DNA of 64,000 nucleotides, from the NCBI GenBank assembly GCA_964023275.1, contig OZ029914.1:32185351-32249350 (forward strand), in the 5' to 3' direction. Under the pieces are notes generated by a model. The model was given only the letters and a program-made list of their open reading frames with translations, was not told the origin of the DNA and ran no database searches. Positions 56,801-64,000 of this stretch are shown here, one piece after another. A program made the position numbers and the translations under genes. The DNA comes from Norana najaformis (lineage: Eukaryota; Annelida; Clitellata; Crassiclitellata; Hormogastridae). Each line of letters opens with the position of its first letter. Position 1 is the first letter of the stretch.

Positions 56801-58024
56801 ACTGTTCTCTTTCGCCGAGGTTGGTTTGGGAGCGCTTCTGAGTAGTTTTCTTGAAGGGGCGCTATATAAGTGTTCTGTATAAATGATGCGTACATTCCAA
56901 AGTAATGTGCCCTACTATAAACACAATGCATATTATGGCAGCCACATCAAGTCTTCAGCGTAGATTGCATTAGGCCAGGGTCCAAGCATACCCTACTGAA
57001 ATCATCAAGTTTCCAACCAATTACTGCAAGTCCACTGGTTTAGAAGCCAAATAAATGAATCAGTAAACAATTTAAACAAAAGAAGACCAAAATTATGAAG
57101 AACAAACAATATAAACAAGAAGGCAAGAACACTTGAAGAAAATGTATTATGAAGCGCACAAGCAAAAGATGCGACTCCAACCAAATGTACCATAATTAGA
57201 CAGTTGTCTACGATCTGCTTCCCCACTCTCTCTTCTGCCAGCATCCTGGCTGCTGATGCTGTTCTCCTTGTTGTCTTCACCATCATCGTGTCCTCCGGAT
57301 CGTGAATGTAAGGCCGATTCAAGTGATGCATCCTCCCATGAACAGCGACCAGAAACTCCGCTCAGATTTGAGCCGTCATTCGCAATTCCCTGATCAACTT
57401 GTTCCTGTTTAACAAATAAAACTTAGTGTAAAAAGCCAAAACAATATTTCAAGTTTGTAATTAATAATGTAGCTCCATCAACCCTAAGCAGATTTCAATC
57501 AACACTGCTCTGAAATTAAAACTGTCAATTTCCCAATAAATTGTTGAAAGCGAAGCCTGCTGTCCATCAGAGTTGTTCAACACAACATAAAGTAACTCAA
57601 CATAGGATTTTTACACTGTCACTTCAAATATTTCCAGCAGTGAGAAAAAATAATTCAATTCAACGGTATCTTGCAGCAATGACCTAAAAAAGACACAGAT
57701 GATCCTTCCACATCAAACTTTTCTATGACCAATGAAGAAGGGCAGTTCCTTAAGCTAACCTCTGAGACAACCACGTGGTGTTAGCAACTTCATTTTTCTC
57801 AGTCCTCTCCCTTGCCGCACGATCTTCCCATCAACAGCGTACAGTCATTGTACTCATTTTATAGCTGTGTTCGCAAGGGGATGGAAATGGAGCAGAAATT
57901 TCAAACATCTTTCAGCCCTGGTGGGAATTTGAACTCTGTCCTCTCAGTTCACAGTCCAACATGCTAACTGCTACACTATCATACATCTCCAATGACCATC
58001 ACAAAGCCAAAAATTCATATCTTA

Positions 58025-58059
<35 letters not shown>

Positions 58060-61000
58060 TTTATATAGCGCCACAGTGCGACTGAGGCCGGAAAAAGGCA
58101 TCATACATAAGCACTTCGAAGGTTCTCTATAGTTATTGACTGAATGGAGCCACATGTGGTGCAACTGACAGCATTATATATGCATTGTAATAAATATAAA
58201 ACTATGATTAGCAAATCACAAAATGACAACAAGAATGAATATACTCCAATCATTTACCTGAATTCAATATTCTTATCAAGACATCTCATGAGTCAGGGCA
58301 TACAGTTAACAGATTATATCAGTCAGTTAGTTAGTATCAAAATTCTTTTTAGAATACCTACTGATTTTCACTTTTACTTGGCACATTACCTGCAACTGTG
58401 GATCAATTTCGAAAATGGTTTCTCCTCTCCTCATATCTGTTATCAGCCAAATCCCACCAGCTCTGCAATAAACACAAATCACAAAGTCATCAACCAATCA
58501 AGGAAATTATCTGCACAGGCCAGTAGAATAAACTATTTTCATTCATCCTCTTCAGCCGTTCAGTTTATTCATTATCATCTTCATTACCGCATTTCAGCAT
58601 TTTGGAAAGGAACCTTTTAAAAAACAAATTTCTTCTGTAGTGCTGTATACATGTAAGACTAACAGTCAAAACACATCGCAGAGATTGGTCAGAGAGAGGT
58701 AACCCAGAGCAAACACCCAGAACAGGTGTGAACTAAACTATATTAAATATTGTTTGCATCTGCATAATCACCAGCAAAAAACAAGATCTAGATTTTCTTC
58801 CTAGTGCTTCCTACGATTCTTCCCTTCTTTTCCATCCCCAATTTAAAGTAACCTCCTGGCTGTCCCCAGAATAAATAACAAAACAGGCAACTAGGTTTTA
58901 AATCCAGGTCAATGGACATCAGACGAATAAAACACAAAAGCAACTGATATCTTTGCAAATGATTCTTTTCAAAATCATCTAACTCCCACAATTTAATAAA
59001 AACCGAATGAACAGCCACATTAAAGCAACAGTGAAAAAGGTGTTCTGTTGTCAATCCAGACCTCAGCAGTTATTTAGTAGTTCATGTATTTTTGCTTCAA
59101 AATTTGCCTTAAATCTTTGAAAAGTTGAAGATCGTTATGTTGAACAGAAGCCTTACTCAGGCACATGAGACGCAACATCGAGTACTTTCTTTAAAGTGAC
59201 ATAATACAGAAGTGCAATAATACAACACTACCAGATGAATGCAAAATTTGTTCAGTACAGAAATGCTGTACACCAACTGACACAGGAATAGTCTTGATGA
59301 GATCCAAAAGTCCAGGACCATTCCAGTGTTGAGCGGCTTTCAGTTCTTCTGCACAAACTCCGACAACCTACCAGGCAAAACCAACTTCACTCTTAAATAA
59401 AGCATCTTAAGGGGCAAGCCACAACAATGCTCCATTATTACAATTATAATAATTCTCACTTTCTCAGCAAGTTAGCTTTAGATTTGGTCCACGTTAATTA
59501 CTACAATTTTTAACAAGGAGACAGACTGATTGCGACATTAATATGGGTACATAATTTCAGTAATTATGAAAAAAGAGCAAGAAAATAAGGTTGATGATTA
59601 ATTAATGATATCTGTTCAGAGGTCCAAGGTAGATAATAAGGCACTTACAAATCGACTTAGAAAATGGGTATGGGTGTGTCAATTTGAGCATGCTGTGTGA
59701 CAGAAAACTTAACATCAGTTTCATAGTATTCAGCTAAGAAACTTTTTTTAATTGTCCTCACAAAAAACTTAAGAATTCTCCAATCTGCATGCACACTTAC
59801 TTACCTACTCTAAGAATTCAGATATGTGGTTTACCTGGACAAAGTTGATGGTGCCAAAAGGTGTTGCAATCGGTTGCAGCTGCGGGTCCTCAGTCATCAT
59901 CATGTGCTGAATCCGCGACTCACTTCCATCAAGAGGTGCATACCAAGGGATGTGATCCCCAGCACATAAAGTGTTCTCTGTATGGGCAAAAAACGGTTGT
60001 TATGGTAATACATGCTGCACAACAACACGTCTCATAATGTATGAATGTACGTAAGCGTGTAGGCATACAGCTGTTTACATCGCGACTTTTAAGAATCTCA
60101 AAACAGCGATAAACCTGGCTATCTAGCAGATCTTAAAAGTTGCAATTTATTATAAGCTGAAAATGTTTTCTTAATAACACATTACCCTCTGCCACAAAAC
60201 AGTTACCAAGACATTATGATAAGTGTTCTAACTTTGATATATTTATGCTAGTAAGAATTGACTTGTCTAGCAATTCTCATTTTGGAGTGTTGTCACAGTT
60301 GCTGCACCTTTAGGAGGTCCATGAATTGGAATGGATTGAAGTCACTTTACTCATCGTCACCAATTTAGGAAATATACAGGCAATCAGGTCCATTGTAATC
60401 CTAATCATAAACTTGAAACTTATACAGTGCCCAAGGAAAGCTAAGTTCAAGCATCAGCTTATTCACAGGTGCTCAGTCAGAGCAAAATCGATATACCGGA
60501 AGGGTCAGATTCAATTCCTGGTCAAGATCCAAGGGTGAGGCAGGCTTATAGACAGAAGGCTATGGTGGATAGTGCTTGGAATCGAAGCAGCAAGACAGAG
60601 AAGCGGACGAGAAGGAATCATAATTGATTATGTGGAAGAGTTCAGAGTGTTTTCAGTTTTGAATAAAAGATCTTTGGAAAGATTACAAGAAGGGAAGTTT
60701 TGACGAGTTCAGAGGATGGGTCAGAGAACTATCTATGTCAAAAGGAACCATCTGTGTTACACTATACTGTTGCCGAGTTACAGCATAGGTGTTACAGGTG
60801 GTAGTACCAATATCAGTTTCTTAAACTTAAGTTATTATGCCAATTAACATTTGCACATAGCTGTATATCAGTACTGTCAACTGTATATACCAGTAGCTAC
60901 ATAAATGATGAGATATATACTTACATACATACACACAAACATTGACGTTTAAAATGAACTGTATGCACTCTATGGGTGTTTCAATGAACTAGATTTAATT

Positions 61001-61628
61001 CTAAGGGCACTAAGATGAAAATACCTGACTGGAAAACGTATCGGGCAAGGGCCTGGAGAAGGCCAGCAGGCCAAGTGGGTGGGGCTGTTTCCCCTTCTTC
61101 ACACTTCAGTCGAAATGTCAGCTCAAATCCAAAACCACTTGGACCATCAGGTCCTGAGCACCTGCAAGCAACCGCAAACAAAAAAACTAGAGAAATAAAA
61201 TAATCAAGAGAAAACAAAAACACAAGCTAGACTAATAAGCATACAACCAATAAGTCTAAACAAAGAAAAACATGAAATCACAAACATACAACATATATAC
61301 ACCACACTCTCATCATAACAGGCATTGTACATATAAAATTTTACATATAGGGCTAACAAATTGTGTGTGTGCATGCGTGCGTGCATGTGTGTGATAGGCA
61401 TGCCATAAACAAACTTTGGCAAAACTATATGTTTATCTGACTTTACTAAACAAGGACTATGAAAACAGTCAACACATGAATTCTCTGACTCACTCGTGAA
61501 CTCTTCCATCACCATGAAGATTGGTCAGTCCAAAGCTGACATAGTGCCAGTGTGGTGGAATACCTCGTTTGATGTTTCCATTGTTTTTGTACATACTGAT
61601 GTAGTCCAGCGGATCTGGGCCACCTAAC
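53817..61628 (-). CDS. SUFU: Suppressor of fused (Sufu), ten exons; N- and C-terminal ends missing
   Basis: Exons 61494-61628, 61025-61161, 59835-59977, 59282-59367, 58390-58462, 57191-57404, 56413-56518, 55612-55755, 54647-54785 and 53817-53885 join to 415 codons without phase conflict. Near-identical family blocks follow in order: LGGPDPLDYISMYKN, PPHWHYVSFGLTNLHGDGRV, GPDGPSGFGFELTFRLK, APPTWPAGLLQALARYVFQS, SRIQHMMMTEDPQLQPI, VAGGIWLITDMRRGETIFEI, DGSNLSGVSGRCSWEDAS, RLKHGRHFTFKSV and CPFAAHGPWLQ. Sufu holds Gli/Ci transcription factors in the cytoplasm and is a negative regulator of Hedgehog signalling. The N-terminal lobe, the variable acidic linker and the C-terminal lobe are all present. 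Vertebrate Sufu is 484 aa; about 60 N-terminal residues must be coded right of the window and about 30 C-terminal residues were not located. The gene contains intronic repeats but no disrupted exon. Confidence 0.97.
54125..54500 (+). mobile_element. LINE reverse transcriptase fragment, degenerate
   Basis: The plus strand reads AFDTVDHSLLLHHLQQWF, then in other frames SQSSVLGPLLFTVYTT and NHFYADVQIYISFDSS. The catalytic YADD reads YADV, and stops interrupt every frame. It sits in the Sufu intron between the last two recognised exons. Confidence 0.85.
54647..54785 (-). CDS. SUFU: Sufu exon: RHFTFKS ... AAHGPWLQ
   Basis: Encodes GRLKHGRHFTFKSVLNEAAI, then TLVSSSVIGSIATEPCPFAA and HGPWLQ. Acceptor attacag, donor gtagga. 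Confidence 0.96.
55320..55390. repeat. TATG-family hairpin repeat copy
   Basis: 'gatgcttttgcgaggtattt' and 'ggtgctttataaagcatcta' can pair. A diverged member of the family described at 5690-5765. Confidence 0.4.
55612..55755 (-). CDS. SUFU: Sufu exon: RKESFDSS ... LALR
   Basis: Encodes HRTAARKESFDSSMSSDVPS, then LMRTQTFEAVHVKLNLETGA and MLPLALR. Acceptor cccttag, donor gtaagg. Confidence 0.95.
56413..56518 (-). CDS. SUFU: Sufu exon: SEQIKQTL block
   Basis: Encodes SEQIKQTLKKGLVNTLPVLP, then SIKTKQNESQSEAN. Matches the TEQIRETLRRGLE...PVLPPI region. Acceptor tgtgcag, donor gttagt. Confidence 0.93.
57191..57404 (-). CDS. SUFU: Sufu exon: acidic linker
   Basis: Encodes EQVDQGIANDGSNLSGVSGR, then CSWEDASLESALHSRSGGHD, and ends RRQLSNY at donor G|gtacat. 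An earlier GT (gtagac) is also in phase and would remove seven residues; the longer form keeps the RR-LS motif seen in vertebrate Sufu, where this linker carries phosphorylation sites. Acceptor aaacag. Confidence 0.9.
57911..57980 (-). repeat. tRNA-derived SINE head
   Basis: The minus strand reads GATAGTGTAGCAGTTAGCAT, then a B box AGAGTTCAAATTCCCACC. It is tRNA-like in both promoter boxes, but there is no mature tRNA context. Sufu intron. Confidence 0.55.
58027..58058. repeat. AAT microsatellite with SINE-like tail
   Basis: A (taa)n run followed by 'tgatttatatagcgccac', a common end of invertebrate SINEs. Confidence 0.8.
58390..58462 (-). CDS. SUFU: Sufu exon: WLITDMRRGETIFEID block
   Basis: Encodes AGGIWLITDMRRGETIFEID, then PQLQ. 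Acceptor attgcag, donor gtaatg. This short exon is clear although surrounded by AT-rich sequence. Confidence 0.97.
59282..59367 (-). CDS. SUFU: Sufu exon: VGVCAEEL block
   Basis: Encodes VVGVCAEELKAAQHWNGPGL, then LDLIKTIPV. The donor GT|gtcagt is fixed by the phase of the next exon (V|AGGIW). Acceptor tggtag. Confidence 0.95.
59835..59977 (-). CDS. SUFU: Sufu exon: SRIQHM...TEDPQ block
   Basis: Encodes ENTLCAGDHIPWYAPLDGSE, then SRIQHMMMTEDPQLQPIATP and FGTINFVQ. Acceptor catacag, donor gtaaac. Confidence 0.97.
60388..60700 (-). repeat. LINE 3'-tail copy
   Basis: Shares 'cccaaggaaagct', 'cagcttattcacaggtgctc', 'gcaaaatcgata' and the following 250 bp with 11961-12260. Sufu intron. Confidence 0.7.
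61025..61161 (-). CDS. SUFU: Sufu exon: GFGFELTFRL block
   Basis: Encodes CSGPDGPSGFGFELTFRLKC, then TAPPTWPAGLLQALARYVFQ. Acceptor cttgcag, donor gtattt. Confidence 0.97.
61494..61628 (-). CDS. SUFU: Sufu exon: LGGPDPLDY block
   Basis: Encodes LGGPDPLDYISMYKNNGNIK, then RGIPPHWHYVSFGLTNLHGD and GRVHE. The acceptor cttctcag is followed by G, completing the Trp codon of the family's YWLGG. Donor GA|gtgagt. Confidence 0.95.
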
Positions 61629-61834
61629 CTGAGAAGCACATCAACACAGCTCATCAGATAACTGGCCCTTAAACTTTTTTCCTTATTTAAATATTAATGC
61701 ATAATTCACTTCTATATCATTTTTACATCTGGTGCCTAAAGTTACTGGACTTCAATTAAATGAAGCTTTTAATTAAATCAGTTAAATCATTAGACGCACA
61801 CCAATGCAGCTAGATATCAAGCCTGGATTAAGTG

Positions 61835-61985
61835 ATTGTAATTGTAATTATAATTTGAAAGTTGTATAGCACCTCTTCAAGATAAACTCATCAGAGGCGC
61901 TCTCTGCGCTAATGATGTTAAATGTCATTAAGAACAGAACATTCGTCCACAAGTAAACATTGGTTAGAATACTAGAAGAGTCACC
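61835..61985. repeat. Dispersed repeat shared with 25962-26110
   Basis: 'gattgtaattgtaattataa', 'actcatcagaggcgctctctgc' and 'gatgttaaatgtcattaaga' align with 25962-26110. Confidence 0.7.
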
Positions 61986-61999
61986 AGTGGCAAGCTTGC

Positions 62000-62470
62000 G
62001 CACACACGCAAAGCCCAACCAACAGGTTCCCAACTAGAATTGAACGATGACAGCAAGTTCGGAGTTTCTGAGGCACGTAGCAACGAGGATGAGGAGCGAC
62101 CATGGGCGATGTGATCCGCCGCCAATGGCTCACGGTTGTCCAATTGTCCAACAATCTCTCGTAAATGGAAGACATTGCAGCGAGCGGAGATTAATTGAAC
62201 CATTGGATATGCATCAGACAGGTTTCGTTGCCCATCTTTCGCTAGGTAGCTGGACCATTCCGTAGCTGACAGTCGAAGCCGCTCCAAAGACTATCTTCGC
62301 CCTTCTTCACCGGATCCGAGATTTCCCGGCGTTGACAGAGTGTGTGGGTCTGTAGGTCTGAGACTAGACTGCCAAGCTTGAATCCTGTCCCCCATCGGTG
62401 AGTGGACCCGTCCATTCACGGAAGGTCATGATGATAAACAACAAAACGTCCGAAACGCAATAATTCCGTT
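62000..62470. other. CG-rich segment in the Sufu 5' intron
   Basis: Markedly richer in CG dinucleotides than its surroundings. A minus-strand frame (61964-62287) reads MERLRLSATEWSSYLAKDGQ, but I recognise no family. It may be a transposon fragment or a regulatory CG island. Confidence 0.3.
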
Positions 62471-62479
62471 TTGGAAACG

Positions 62480-63600
62480 AAAAATAATTCCACCGCGCCA
62501 ACTCGGCAACAGAAGAATTGAAACTGCGAAAATTACCGAGGAGATGTTACGTTTAGACAAAATAATCCGTCAAAATGAACACGTAGATATCCAACGACCA
62601 TTATGGTCGTGGACATGCGCAGAATTGATGGTAATGCAGTGTTAACATTTTGAAACCAAAGCATTCCAATTTCAAATCAGTCCTATCATAACAACCATTA
62701 TCACTGTACATTGTGGATGGTTTTATTTGCAGTCAGTTACAAACATCATCCACCCAAATCTTTCCAACTAAAATAATTAAAACTCCACGTCAACTTATTA
62801 TAAGTCTATTTTAAAAATGAACCAAGCATATGAACCATCTCTCTGTGCCCATGTTGTCAATACTGAAAATCAATCTTGAATTGTTCCCTAGGCTCGACAT
62901 GATTCAAGAAAATCATCTAACTTCATAATATTGGTTCTCCAAACAGTCATGACTGTTCTTTGTCAAAGAGCTCTCAGTTGCTGGCTAAATGTAGCTATCT
63001 CTCCCACAAAATCCTTTTTCTTTGGCTTAGTTTATGGTGTAATTTTGATCTATTCCAATCTAATCTAAACTGGAGATTGCTATAGTGCCACTACCATAAT
63101 ATTGGCATCAATCAATGGCTGTTTTGAAGAAAATCATGTTCTGCTATCATAATCCTTTAAACAGAATTATGGAGACCAGAACACAGGCTGTGGTGATAAC
63201 AGTTCAATGAAGATGAGATTCGAGTCTGAACCTAAAGAACTCTGATCACAATTCACAGGCTTACCCCATCAAAGGCTACCTTCTCTGTCTCAAAGGCTGA
63301 CGCACTGACAGTCATCTATTATTGAGTATTATTAACTTATATTTGCACTGTACAGTTATACATAATGTTTTGTTTTCATTCATGCAAATTCTTCACAATT
63401 TAACCAAAAGCTGAAATCAAACCATCGGGATATATAATCTTGCGTGGTCTTTCATTCAGAATCTTCTATAACCCCAAAATATTAACAGGGAGTGAATTTA
63501 TTGCGCTTCACATTAATAAACCACAAGACTAGGCGTCAAATTAAGGTTTAATGCTAAAGATAGAAAGGCAGTTTGTGGTTAAATTACAACACTCAAAAAA
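62480..63600. other. Sufu 5' intron, no gene seen
   Basis: AT-rich. About 63190-63290 has tRNA-like character on the minus strand ('ggttcagactcgaatct'). No exon coding the Sufu N-terminus (PDQPNPLQV...KYW block) was found. Confidence 0.4.
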
Positions 63601-63639
63601 GAACCCTAAATGGAGAATAAACATACGTTTTAAACATAA

Positions 63640-64000
63640 AACAATCAATGACATAGATGATGGGATTTTATCTAAAATTCCAAAGATTGCGAATGATACT
63701 AAACTATGTAGGGCAGTGGTGGATAAAAAAGAAGTGGAGATACTGTGAGAGGATCTAAGAAGAATGCTTAAATGCTCACAGGACTTGCATACACCATTTA
63801 ATTTGGAAAAGTGCTTGGTAGTAAATATGGGGAAAAGAAACAAAGAATTTTCATATGAAATGGGGTAAGGTATTGAAGGTGCATAGGGAAGAAAGGGCTT
63901 GGGAGTGATTATGCACAAGTGCAGAAACCTTCAGGGCAATGTGCTAAAACAGTAAAAAGCTAACTCAACTTTAGGTATGATCAAGAGGGCATTAGTCAGC
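63640..64000 (+). mobile_element. LINE reverse transcriptase fragment, runs off the window
   Basis: The plus strand reads ISSKI-like LSKIPKIANDTKLCRAVVDK, then LRRMLKCSQDLHTPFNLEKC, KRNKEFSYEMG, and in another frame KGLGVIMHKCRN and LGMIKRALVS. This is the palm/thumb order of CR1-like reverse transcriptases. The catalytic A/F-A-D-D motif reads IAND, and stops interrupt the frame, so the copy is dead. Confidence 0.85.

Noticed and set aside
57911-57980. A functional tRNA gene
   Set aside because: A and B boxes are visible, but the acceptor stem does not pair convincingly. It sits in an intron like other SINE heads here.

Overview
This window is eukaryotic, intron-rich, AT-rich DNA. Coding exons of about 40-300 bp (two are larger) with GT-AG borders are separated by introns of hundreds to thousands of bp, and several kinds of transposable-element debris lie between and inside genes. 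The gene set points to a lophotrochozoan animal, most likely a mollusc: a Suppressor of fused orthologue, a FAM193 orthologue, a shootin-1-like protein, and a large intronless multi-pass membrane protein of a family I associate with molluscs. The clade call is inference; no database was searched.

Layout. (1) Positions 73-215, + strand: the last coding exon of a small protein resembling vertebrate C8orf88, with an eIF4E-binding-type motif. (2) About 2.0-10.4 kb, - strand: a shootin-1-like coiled-coil gene with 13 phase-consistent exons and one candidate terminal exon. (3) 10.4-18.2 kb: intergenic, with a CR1-type LINE 3' part and three hAT-like MITEs, one nested in another and two TSDs nearly perfect. 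(4) 18.4-43.8 kb, - strand: a complete FAM193 gene. Its 21 constitutive exons join to an open frame of 6039 nt (2012 aa) ending at a stop with a poly(A) signal just downstream. (5) 43.8-46.5 kb: intergenic, with a LINE reverse transcriptase fragment and a hAT transposase remnant. (6) 46.6-50.3 kb, + strand: a GC-rich, intronless 1232-aa membrane-protein ORF. (7) 50.3-53.8 kb: intergenic and/or Sufu 3' region, with LINE tail and tRNA-like repeats. (8) 53.8 kb to beyond the right edge, - strand: Suppressor of fused, ten exons recognised; the N-terminal exon(s) lie outside the window and the extreme C-terminus was not located.

The genes do not form a pathway or operon. Sufu is the Hedgehog-pathway repressor of Gli factors, shootin-1 relatives link F-actin flow to adhesion in neurons, and FAM193 and the membrane protein have no established role that I can assign. 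Exon borders were assigned by hand. They are supported by reading-phase continuity: exon lengths sum correctly across introns in all three multi-exon genes.

I found no evidence of a new defence, RNA or mobile system. The most interesting points are an 83-bp tandem array that multiplies a splice acceptor, a 39-nt in-frame alternative acceptor made by duplication, the nested MITEs, a foldback element, and the intronless membrane-protein gene.
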